Assembly (NCBI GenBank): GCA_964354865.1
Contig: CAYHBN010000024.1
Coordinates: 1-17,263, forward strand
Direction of reading: 5' to 3'
Length of the DNA stretch: 17,263 bases
DNA from: JAHFJU01 sp964354865
GTDB taxonomy: Bacteria; Patescibacteriota; Gracilibacteria; UBA1369; UM-FILTER-53-11
In this document: positions 7,566 through 13,459 of the stretch, piece by piece
Layout: each line of letters starts with the position of its first letter
Numbering within the stretch: the first letter of the stretch is position 1
Translations under genes and position numbers: made by a program
The notes under the pieces: generated by a model
The model's input: the letters and a program-made list of their open reading frames with translations, nothing else
What the model was told of the DNA's origin: nothing
The model's database searches: none

Positions 7566-9368
7566 TTACTTAACCGTCACGCTCTTTGCCAAGTTTCGTG
7601 GCATGTCGGGGTTATTTTTTCGAAGGAGTGCAAGGTGATATGCCAAAATTTGAATCGGAATAATGTTTACGATTGGCGATGAATTGCCTGCATCTGGTAC
7701 TTTAATCCAATAATCAAAAACCTCTTCGTTGGTAGGGGAGACGCCAATAATATAGCCGCCACGTGCTTTTACCTCGGTTGCGTTTGATAAAATTTCATTC
7801 TTCATTTCGTCGTTCGCAACGAGGGCTATACAAGGAGTTCCTTCGCTAATTAAGGCGATAGGGCCATGTTTTAACTCTCCGCCGGCAAATCCCTCTGCGT
7901 GAATATATGACACTTCTTGTAATTTGATTGAAGATTCAAGCGTCATCGGGTAGTTCATGCCACGTCCAATCACATACATGCTTTCTACGTGTTGGATTTT
8001 TTCTGCGAGAGCTCGAATATGATCTTCGTAACGAGGATTCAACATATCGTTAATCGAAGCTGCGGTTTCAATAAGAAGTTTTCTGCCTTCATCGAGCTTG
8101 CCGGCGTTTGCATAGGCCAATAGTGTGAGAATCGCCATTTGTGCGGTCGTCGCTTTTGTCGAAGCAACGGCCTTTTCTGGTCCCGCTTTTTGATAAATAG
8201 TAATGTCAGACATGCGGTCCATCGAAGAGCCCTCTACGTTAACGAGTGAGATTAATTTTGCGCCTTTTTCTTTCGCTACCTCCATTGCTTCGAGCGTGTC
8301 AGCGGTTTCGCCGCTTTGAGATACGGCCAAGAGCAGGCTGCCTTTTTTAATAAAGTGTCTGAAATTTGGGAATTCTGAGCCGAACTCTACATTAATATGT
8401 TTTTGTGAAATGCGCGAAAAAAGATAGCTGGCGACCATACATACTTTTGCCGAAGTACCACAGCCGATGAAATAAGTTCCATATGCTTTTTGAATTGACT
8501 GAGTAATTTTTTTGATCAACTTCTCGTCTTGATTTATGGCTCTATGAATGGTTTCTTTTTGTTCCATGATCTCTTTGATCATGAAATAGGGGAACGCTCC
8601 CTTCTCGGCTTCTTTGGTATCCCAGGTAATTTTAATAAGGCGTTTTTGGACCACCTTATTCTTTTTCAAATCCATAAATCGTGCGCCTTTTTCATCGATG
8701 ACGACCATCTCTTCGTCGTCGAGGTACATCACTTCATCGGTGTGCATACGAAATGCCGGAATGTCAGATGCAACAAAGTAGTCGCCGTTTTCTCCCTTGC
8801 CGACGATGAGCGGCGAGCCTCGGCGAGCCGCAATCAGCATGTCGTGTTTTTTCGACATTACCAAAAAAGCGTAACGTCCCGTGAATTTTTTAAGTGCATT
8901 CAAAACTGCTTTTTCTAGATCGCCACACTTTTCATACTCTGCATGAATAACGTGCGCAGCAACTTCGGTGTCTGTCTCACTCACAAACTCGTAGCGGTTT
9001 TTAATTAACTCTTTTTTTAGCTCAAGATAATTTTCGACAATTCCATTATGAATAATGACGATATCTTTTTCTACGCTCGCATGTGGGTGAGCGTTCTTTT
9101 GTGTAACGCCTCCATGCGTTGCCCATCGTGAATGAGCCATAGCCAAACTAGAGCGGGGGAGGCTTAATTCAGACAAATTCAGCTCGCCAATTTTTCCTGT
9201 TTTTTTGTGAATGAAAATATCTGCTTCTGCTACGCCACCTTTTTTCTCGACGGTTCGTGCTGCAACTCCCCATGAATCGTATCCTCTATATTCAAGTTTT
9301 TTTAGTCCTTCAAGCACCATGCGTGCTGCGTTCGATTTGTGACCGCGATAGGCAATAATTCCACACAT
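7566..9368 (-). CDS. glmS: Glutamine-fructose-6-phosphate aminotransferase (isomerizing)
   Basis: Makes glucosamine-6-phosphate from fructose-6-phosphate and glutamine, the first step to UDP-GlcNAc and peptidoglycan. It has 600 residues, full length. The N-terminal class II glutaminase domain begins MCGIIAYRGH, with the nucleophile Cys2 exposed after Met removal, then LEYRGYDSWG, HSRWATHGG (79-87) and HNGIVENY. Two SIS sugar-isomerase domains follow: IGCGTSAK at 301-308 with VSQSGETADT at 349-358, then GRGMNYPMTLESSIKLQEVS and EGFAGGELKHGP. The protein ends in PRNLAKSVTVK, the conserved tail that gates the ammonia channel. Only 54 bases separate it from the peptidase gene upstream, too short for a glmS ribozyme. 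The upstream segment is a long pyrimidine tract on the message strand and shows no ribosome binding site. Confidence 0.97.
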   Translation of the reverse strand: MCGIIAYRGHKSNAARMVLEGLKKLEYRGYDSWGVAARTVEKKGGVAEADIFIHKKTGKIGELNLSELSLPRSSLAMAHSRWATHGGVTQKNAHPHASVEKDIVIIHNGIVENYLELKKELIKNRYEFVSETDTEVAAHVIHAEYEKCGDLEKAVLNALKKFTGRYAFLVMSKKHDMLIAARRGSPLIVGKGENGDYFVASDIPAFRMHTDEVMYLDDEEMVVIDEKGARFMDLKKNKVVQKRLIKITWDTKEAEKGAFPYFMIKEIMEQKETIHRAINQDEKLIKKITQSIQKAYGTYFIGCGTSAKVCMVASYLFSRISQKHINVEFGSEFPNFRHFIKKGSLLLAVSQSGETADTLEAMEVAKEKGAKLISLVNVEGSSMDRMSDITIYQKAGPEKAVASTKATTAQMAILTLLAYANAGKLDEGRKLLIETAASINDMLNPRYEDHIRALAEKIQHVESMYVIGRGMNYPMTLESSIKLQEVSYIHAEGFAGGELKHGPIALISEGTPCIALVANDEMKNEILSNATEVKARGGYIIGVSPTNEEVFDYWIKVPDAGNSSPIVNIIPIQILAYHLALLRKNNPDMPRNLAKSVTVK

Positions 9369-9422
9369 AGGGCAGAGGGAATAGAAGAAGTAGAAGAGTG
9401 AGAGGCAATAGGAGGAGCACTT

Positions 9423-10463
9423 TTACAGCTGTATCATACAGGCTTCAATCTCTTTCGGCGACTTAGTAATGTTGACTGCTTTATGCTCTCCTACGATAAT
9501 CATATCTTCAAGGCGTATGCCGATTTTCCCTTCAATATAAATGCCTGGTTCGCTGGTTACCACACTGTGTTCTACGAGTGGTTTATCGTATTTACTTGAG
9601 AGGTTTGGGAGTTCATGAACATCGAGTCCGATGCCGTGCCCAAGTGAGTGGGTAAAATACTCGCCAAATCCTGCTTCTTGAATGACATTTCGTGCGATGG
9701 AGTCAATTTCGGTGCCGCGTTTTCCGGCTTTAACTCCTGCTATTGCTTGTTCTTGAGCCGTCCATACTATTGTATAAATATTTTGTTCAAATGGTGTGGG
9801 TTTTTTGCTGAAAAGGACTCGTGTCATATCGCTGCAATAGCCTTCAAACATCACTCCCATATCGAGTAATAATCGATCTCCTTTTTTAAGTTTTCGTGAG
9901 GAGTTTTGGTGGTGTGGAGCCGCAGCATTTTCGTTAATGGCGACAATTGGTTCAAACGAAATATCATCGGCGCCCAATTCGTGAGCCAAAAGTCGGATTT
10001 TCCACGCAATATCTAGCTCGCTCATGCCTACTTTAAGGATTTTTTTGAGGTCAACGAGTAGGTCGTCGGTAATTGACTGAGCCTTTTTAATAAGTCGGAT
10101 TTCGGTCTCGGTTTTTGCCATCCGTAGTTCGTTAATGCAGTGTTTCACGTCTTCAAACTTTATTTTTTCAGAGATTTTTTTAACCCGAGAAAAGAGCGCG
10201 AGACTTATATCGTCGCCCTCGTATCCTATTAATTCTGGTTTTAATTTTTTGAGGAGTTTTAGCCACGGTTCGTCGAAGCCCTTCGTTATATCGATGATTG
10301 AATAATCTGACGGCAACACTTTTTTAGCAACAATGTGATACCGCGCATCGGTGAATAAATATCCTTTATCTTTATGTAAAAGAAGAGTGCCGTTCGAGCC
10401 TCGAAACCGTGATAGGTATGCGATGTTTGTTTTGTTTGTAATGAGGAGGGTCGTGGGGAGCAT
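9423..10463 (-). CDS. pepP: M24 family Xaa-Pro aminopeptidase
   Basis: Dinuclear metal aminopeptidase that removes N-terminal residues preceding proline; probably cytosolic, as no signal peptide is seen. It has 346 residues, the size of the shorter PepQ/PepP-like proteins. The N-terminal creatinase-like domain (about 1-125) contains TNIAYLSRFRGSNG and LFTDARY. The pita-bread catalytic domain has all five metal ligands: Asp201 and Asp212 in LLLDMGVMFEGYCSDMTRV, His276 in SLGHGIGLDVHE, Glu305 in TSEPGIYIEG and Glu319 in GIRLEDMIIV. His184 in APHHQNS is the substrate-binding His. It is divergent from the NUDIX gene and followed by glmS. The choice between pepP and pepQ is not resolvable from sequence alone. 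Confidence 0.92.
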   Translation of the reverse strand: MLPTTLLITNKTNIAYLSRFRGSNGTLLLHKDKGYLFTDARYHIVAKKVLPSDYSIIDITKGFDEPWLKLLKKLKPELIGYEGDDISLALFSRVKKISEKIKFEDVKHCINELRMAKTETEIRLIKKAQSITDDLLVDLKKILKVGMSELDIAWKIRLLAHELGADDISFEPIVAINENAAAPHHQNSSRKLKKGDRLLLDMGVMFEGYCSDMTRVLFSKKPTPFEQNIYTIVWTAQEQAIAGVKAGKRGTEIDSIARNVIQEAGFGEYFTHSLGHGIGLDVHELPNLSSKYDKPLVEHSVVTSEPGIYIEGKIGIRLEDMIIVGEHKAVNITKSPKEIEACMIQL

Positions 10464-10489
10464 CTGTTTTTATCTAAAAATATGGGCGC

Positions 10490-10495
10490 AGTATA
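10490..10495 (-). promoter_or_regulatory. -10 element of the Xaa-Pro peptidase gene
   Basis: TATACT on the minus strand, 26 bases before the ATG at 10463, giving a leader of about 20 bases without a Shine-Dalgarno sequence. The same GTATACTGC context occurs at the pyk promoter. No -35 is evident. Confidence 0.4.
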
Positions 10496-10505
10496 CCTGT
10501 CGACT

Positions 10506-10535
10506 TTGAGGAGGGGAAGAGAAGTAGTGTATTCT
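10506..10535 (+). promoter_or_regulatory. Promoter of the NUDIX gene, leaderless geometry
   Basis: TTGAGG (10506-10511), an 18-base purine-rich spacer and TATTCT (10530-10535). The -10 ends 7 bases before the ATG at 10543. The GAGGAGGGG in the spacer is too far upstream to serve as a ribosome binding site. Confidence 0.5.
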
Positions 10536-10542
10536 ATTTTCA

Positions 10543-10962
10543 ATGAAAATCTTCGGCACAAAAATTCCCGGTAAAGAATACATTCAGCGTCACGGCGCGT
10601 ATGGACTTATGTACAAAGAGGGTAAAATTGCGACAATTTCTTTTACGCAGGGATTTTTTTTACCCGGTGGTGGCGTTGATGCTGGCGAAACCTATGAACA
10701 AGCCCTTAAGCGTGAGGCAATTGAAGAGTTAGGGTGGGAAATTAACGACCTTCGTTTGATTGGAGAAGCTACGCAATTTTTTTACACCGCCTTTCAAGAC
10801 CTCTATATTGAGAATATTGGTCATTTTTATTTTGTCGGAAGAATCTCAGATACAGGTCAAAAAACCGAGGTAGGTCACGATCTGGTCTGGCTCACCCCTG
10901 AGGTCGCTATTGAAAAACTCTACCATGAGCATCAACGTTGGGCCGTTTTACAAGCTGGGTAA
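10543..10962 (+). CDS. NUDIX hydrolase
   Basis: Hydrolyses a nucleoside diphosphate linked to another moiety; the substrate cannot be told from sequence. It has 139 residues, typical for a single-domain NUDIX protein. The NUDIX box spans residues 43-65: Gly43, five residues, Glu49, seven residues, Arg57-Glu58, then Glu61-Glu62 and Gly64, matching the Mg-binding signature; the segment reads AGETYEQALKREAIEELGW. It lacks the extra motifs that would mark an ADP-ribose or Ap4A enzyme. It is divergent from the Xaa-Pro peptidase (79-base spacer) and convergent with rlmN, leaving one base between the two stop codons. House-cleaning of damaged nucleotides is a reasonable but unproven role. Confidence 0.9.
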   Translation: MKIFGTKIPGKEYIQRHGAYGLMYKEGKIATISFTQGFFLPGGGVDAGETYEQALKREAIEELGWEINDLRLIGEATQFFYTAFQDLYIENIGHFYFVGRISDTGQKTEVGHDLVWLTPEVAIEKLYHEHQRWAVLQAG

Positions 10963-10975
10963 GTTACTTTGCTTG
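10951..10975. other. Inverted repeat over the two convergent stop codons
   Basis: CAAGC (10951-10955) and GCTTG (10971-10975) flank GTAAGTTAC; all are centred on 10963, exactly between the NUDIX and rlmN stop codons. With two G-T pairs and one mismatch it gives a 9-pair stem and a 5-base loop. There is no T tract on either strand, so a bidirectional terminator role is only a guess. Confidence 0.3.
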
Positions 10976-12046
10976 GAGCTCAGGCACACTCGAGTTTTTC
11001 TCTTTCACCGCTAATTGGCCACATGCGGCGTCTATGTCTTGTCCGAGAGAAACGCGTACGGTTACGGGAATATCGTGTGACTCAACGACTTCTTTAAAGG
11101 CATCGATTCGCGATTTGCCGGCATTGGTGAATCCCAAATACGTTTGATTATAGGGGATTAAGTTCACGTGGCAGTTTTGGCCTTTAATAAGGGCTGAAAG
11201 TTCGCGCGCCGTATCTTCACTGTCGTTAATATCTTTTAACATAACGTACTCATATGAAACGCGACGGTGTGTTTTTTCGGTATACTCTTTGAGCGAAGCC
11301 ATGAGCTTTTCTAAATTGAACGCACGTGCAATGGGCATAATACTTTCGCGAAGTTTTTGATTCGGTGCATGCAAGCTCACCGCCAAATTAATTTGCAATG
11401 GAAACGCCGTTAGTTTTTCAATGCCGGGAACCACGCCCGCGGTTGAAACGGTAATATGACGCGCGGCAATTTCGAGGTAATCGGGGTCGTTCATATAGGT
11501 AATAGACTGCGTGACATTATCAAAGTTCATCATCGGTTCACCCATTCCCATAAAAATGACATGATCAACGCGTGCGCCTTTTTCGTTTCCTTTTTCTTGT
11601 TTTTCGCTTTTGGCTAATTGCCGAAGGTAGCTATTGAAGTAGAGAACTTGGTCAAAAATTTCTTCTGCGGTCAGATTTCGTTTGAGTCCCATGGTTCCCG
11701 TTGCGCAAAATCCACATTTAAGTCCACACCCTACTTGGCACGAGACGCACACTGAGTTTCGCCCATCGTTAAATCTCATTAAAACGCCTTCAATAAGGGC
11801 GCCGTCCTTCATTTTGAAGAGTGCTTTTACTGTTCTGCCGTCAGGTGACTGCAGCTTTTTAATAATTTCAAAACAGTATAATGTCTGCTCTTTTGCCAAT
11901 TTTTCGCGAAATGCAGGAGGCAGTGTGGTGATTAAGGTAAAGTCATTGACTCCTTCTTTATAAATAGCTTGTAATATTTGCTTCACGCGGAACGAGGGGA
12001 TATTGTCATTTTTTACTAACAGTGAGAGTGATTCTTTTGTAATCAT
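10964..12046 (-). CDS. rlmN: Dual-specificity 23S rRNA A2503 / tRNA A37 C2-methyltransferase
   Basis: Radical SAM enzyme that methylates C2 of A2503 in 23S rRNA and of A37 in some tRNAs, tuning the peptidyl transferase centre and decoding. It has 360 residues, typical. The N-terminal helical domain (about 1-80) precedes the radical SAM core. The CGLKCGFC motif gives cluster ligands C107, C111 and C114. C100 lies seven residues before C107, as does the first conserved Cys of E. coli RlmN. MGMGEPMMNFDNV is the SAM-binding GEP motif. Catalytic Cys342 sits in AACGQL near the C-terminus; this residue forms the methylated/thioether intermediate. RlmN is preferred to Cfr because Cfr is an acquired resistance gene and this is the housekeeping form in every motif. 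It diverges from the regulator gene across an operator-rich spacer. Confidence 0.95.
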   Translation of the reverse strand: MITKESLSLLVKNDNIPSFRVKQILQAIYKEGVNDFTLITTLPPAFREKLAKEQTLYCFEIIKKLQSPDGRTVKALFKMKDGALIEGVLMRFNDGRNSVCVSCQVGCGLKCGFCATGTMGLKRNLTAEEIFDQVLYFNSYLRQLAKSEKQEKGNEKGARVDHVIFMGMGEPMMNFDNVTQSITYMNDPDYLEIAARHITVSTAGVVPGIEKLTAFPLQINLAVSLHAPNQKLRESIMPIARAFNLEKLMASLKEYTEKTHRRVSYEYVMLKDINDSEDTARELSALIKGQNCHVNLIPYNQTYLGFTNAGKSRIDAFKEVVESHDIPVTVRVSLGQDIDAACGQLAVKEKNSSVPELQAK

Positions 12047-12052
12047 GGGTTA

Positions 12053-12058
12053 ATTAGA
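12053..12058 (-). promoter_or_regulatory. Possible -10 of rlmN, leaderless geometry
   Basis: TCTAAT on the minus strand (five of six consensus positions) ends 6 bases before the rlmN ATG. There is no matching -35 and no TG extension, so this is the weakest member of the leaderless set. TATAAC at 12088-12083 (minus strand) is an alternative that would give a leader of about 30 bases. Confidence 0.3.
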
Positions 12059-12063
12059 GATGT

Positions 12064-12081
12064 TGTCAGTAATAAATGACA
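12064..12081. repeat. Inverted repeat TGTCA-N8-TGACA upstream of rlmN
   Basis: TGTCA at 12064-12068 and TGACA at 12077-12081, spaced by 8 bases, just upstream of the likely rlmN -10. The same pentamers recur, in the opposite arrangement, over the regulator promoter. It is a candidate operator half of a divergent regulatory region. Confidence 0.35.
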
Positions 12082-12098
12082 GGTTATATGTGCTGCTT

Positions 12099-12135
12099 AA
12101 CAGATATAGGTTCATAATTATGAACTAATTCTGTT
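12099..12135. repeat. Large dyad in the rlmN/regulator spacer, candidate operator
   Basis: The core GTTCATAATTATGAAC (12110-12125) is a perfect 16-base palindrome. It is flanked by AACAGA (12099-12104) and TCTGTT (12130-12135), inverted copies offset by one base. The whole 37-base dyad lies between the two divergent promoters, 8 bases upstream of the regulator -35. A dimeric DNA-binding protein site is the simplest reading; a cruciform is also possible. No coding function is seen. Confidence 0.5.
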
Positions 12136-12142
12136 CTATGTC

Positions 12143-12165
12143 TTTGACACTTTAGAGATGTCAAA
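12143..12165. repeat. Inverted repeat TTTGACA-N9-TGTCAAA across the regulator promoter
   Basis: Seven-base perfect arms (12143-12149 and 12159-12165) cover the -35 and most of the spacer. CTGT (12131-12134) and ACAG (12174-12177) are placed symmetrically about the same centre, 12154. Position over the promoter is that of a repressor operator; autoregulation by the downstream protein is inference. Confidence 0.45.
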
Positions 12166-12171
12166 TAAAAT
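12144..12171 (+). promoter_or_regulatory. Promoter of the OmpR-type regulator gene
   Basis: TTGACA (12144-12149), a 16-base spacer and TAAAAT (12166-12171): perfect -35 and five of six at -10. The expected transcript start is near 12178-12181. This excludes ATG codons at 12158 and 12170 as starts because they lie inside the promoter, and supports ATG at 12233 with a leader of about 55 bases. Confidence 0.6.
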
Positions 12172-12184
12172 GGACAGCCTAGGC

Positions 12185-12199
12185 GGCAGTAGTGCTGCC
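12185..12199 (+). other. Small hairpin in the regulator leader
   Basis: GGCAG and CTGCC with a five-base loop lie in the predicted 5' leader just after the expected transcript start and about 33 bases before the ATG. It could stabilise the mRNA 5' end. No T tract follows, so it is not an attenuator by itself. Confidence 0.3.
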
Positions 12200-12232
12200 T
12201 GTTACTTACTCTTTAACTCATCTTTTCTCTTT

Positions 12233-12910
12233 ATGGAAGCTCTTCTTTTATTTCGAGCGGGAAGCAATCATCGCAGAATCAGCGATGGACTCAAATATGA
12301 GGGGGTCTCAGTCCGCGAAGCTATGTGGACGCCAACCTTAAATTTTGAAGATATTTCGTGGACTATGCGCACGGTGTGTATTTATGTTGATAGAGATGCC
12401 AAATTGCTCGATGCAGCAGTTCTGCTTAAGAAAGTTCATCCTTACGCAAACATATTCATTATTACAGATGGAGTACTAGACTCATGCCAAAATCTTGTAG
12501 ATCAGGGGATTGCAGTTCGTTGCGATACGATGCCATGTACTTATAGTTACCTCGCGCGTGCCATGAAGGCAGCGTTGTTGCGCGAAGAGCAAGAAGTCCC
12601 ATCGGAGAGTCCTATCTATAATATTTTACTTAACTCCGATCGCAGAACGGTAACACTTAACCGACACACAATTCCTCTTCGCAACAAAGAATTTGAATTA
12701 CTTGAGTTTTTTGTACTTAACAGAGGAAAACTTATTACCCGACATTCTCTTATAGAGGGAGTTTGGGATCGCAACGCGCGAGTTGCAAGTAATACGCTCG
12801 ATGTACATGTGGGCAGATTGCGAAAAAAACTCGAACAATGGATTAGCTCAAAATTTATTCATACCGTTCACTCTATTGGATATCGTTTCGACTTAGAGCA
12901 AGAGGTATAG
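12233..12910 (+). CDS. OmpR-family regulator with degenerate receiver domain
   Basis: DNA-binding transcription regulator of 225 residues. Residues about 1-116 have the alternating beta/alpha pattern of a response-regulator receiver. Asp53 (CIYVD) sits where the phospho-acceptor is expected and Thr78 (IFIIT) where the switch Thr is. The acidic pair after the first strand is replaced by FRAGSN and the conserved Lys-Pro by Met100-Pro101, so normal Mg-dependent phosphorylation is doubtful. Residues about 130-222 are a clear winged-helix Trans_Reg_C domain: PLRNKEFELLEFFVLNRGKL, TLDVHVGRLRKKLE and HTVHSIGYRF. No histidine kinase is nearby. The frame is open to 12158, but the promoter position and the receiver N-terminus favour ATG at 12233. 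It is divergent from rlmN. Targets are unknown; the dyads upstream make autoregulation plausible. Confidence 0.85.
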   Translation: MEALLLFRAGSNHRRISDGLKYEGVSVREAMWTPTLNFEDISWTMRTVCIYVDRDAKLLDAAVLLKKVHPYANIFIITDGVLDSCQNLVDQGIAVRCDTMPCTYSYLARAMKAALLREEQEVPSESPIYNILLNSDRRTVTLNRHTIPLRNKEFELLEFFVLNRGKLITRHSLIEGVWDRNARVASNTLDVHVGRLRKKLEQWISSKFIHTVHSIGYRFDLEQEV

Positions 12911-12927
12911 AGCGCGGATTATTGATA

Positions 12928-12936
12928 TGATAAAAT
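12928..12936 (+). promoter_or_regulatory. Extended -10 of dtd, leaderless geometry
   Basis: TGATAAAAT, an extended -10 with five of six hexamer matches, ends 6 bases before the ATG at 12943. No -35 is clear. It sits in the 32-base gap after the regulator gene. Confidence 0.45.
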
Positions 12937-12942
12937 TTCATC

Positions 12943-13395
12943 ATGAAAATTGTATTACAGCGTGTAACGCATGCTTCGGTTAGTGTTGGTGGCAATCAAA
13001 TTGGATCCATAAAAAAAGGATTATTACTCCTTCTCGGCGTTGCTCACGGTGATACTGATGCGATGTGCGATGCACTCCTCGAAAAAATTGTGAATTTGCG
13101 TATTTTTTCCGATAGTGAGGGGAAAATGAATCTTTCGTTGCTAGATTGCGGCGGCGAATTACTGGTGATTTCTCAGTTTACCTTGTATGCAGATTGTCGA
13201 AAGGGGCGTCGCCCCGGCTTTACCGATGCGGGCGCACCGGAATTTGCAAAAGATATGTATAAAAAATTTATACAGAAGTGTAAAGATAAGGGGATTACCA
13301 CAGCAGAAGGCGAATTCGGCGCCGATATGCAAATAGACTTTGTAAATGATGGGCCGGTAACCATTATTCTTGATTCTAAAGATTTTACGATTTGA
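12943..13395 (+). CDS. dtd: D-aminoacyl-tRNA deacylase
   Basis: Hydrolyses D-amino acids (and glycine misattached to tRNA-Ala) from tRNA, a translation quality-control step in the cytosol. It has 150 residues, the standard length. It starts MKIVLQRVTHASVSV, the canonical N-terminus. The two active-site motifs are present: SQFTLYAD (77-84) and NDGPVTI (135-141), which carries the Gly-cisPro pair that rejects L-aminoacyl-tRNA across the dimer interface. KGRRPGF in between is also conserved. The gene ends in TGA, 64 bases before glyS. Placement beside glycyl-tRNA synthetase is notable, since DTD acts on glycine mischarged to tRNA-Ala and achiral glycine is its difficult substrate; whether this is selected is inference. 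Confidence 0.97.
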   Translation: MKIVLQRVTHASVSVGGNQIGSIKKGLLLLLGVAHGDTDAMCDALLEKIVNLRIFSDSEGKMNLSLLDCGGELLVISQFTLYADCRKGRRPGFTDAGAPEFAKDMYKKFIQKCKDKGITTAEGEFGADMQIDFVNDGPVTIILDSKDFTI

Positions 13396-13424
13396 GCTCT
13401 CAGCGAGAATTCGCCGCTTCGGTA

Positions 13425-13433
13425 TGTTATAAT
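13425..13433 (+). promoter_or_regulatory. Extended -10 of glyS
   Basis: TGTTATAAT is a perfect extended -10, 26 bases before ATG at 13460. The leader of about 20 bases has no Shine-Dalgarno sequence. No T-box-like structure fits in the 64-base gap. Confidence 0.5.
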
Positions 13434-13459
13434 CCACCCCGCATTAATCCCTCAAAATT

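Noticed and set aside
8529..8918. 129-codon open frame on the plus strand
   Set aside because: Fully inside glmS, which is intact in all motifs; a shadow frame.
9369..9422. glmS ribozyme or other riboswitch before glmS
   Set aside because: The spacer is only 54 bases, pyrimidine-rich and lacks any pairing able to form the ribozyme fold.
12158..12232. Longer start of the regulator at ATG 12158 or 12170
   Set aside because: Both codons lie within TTGACA-N16-TAAAAT, so they would not be transcribed from that promoter; the extra residues are not part of the receiver fold.
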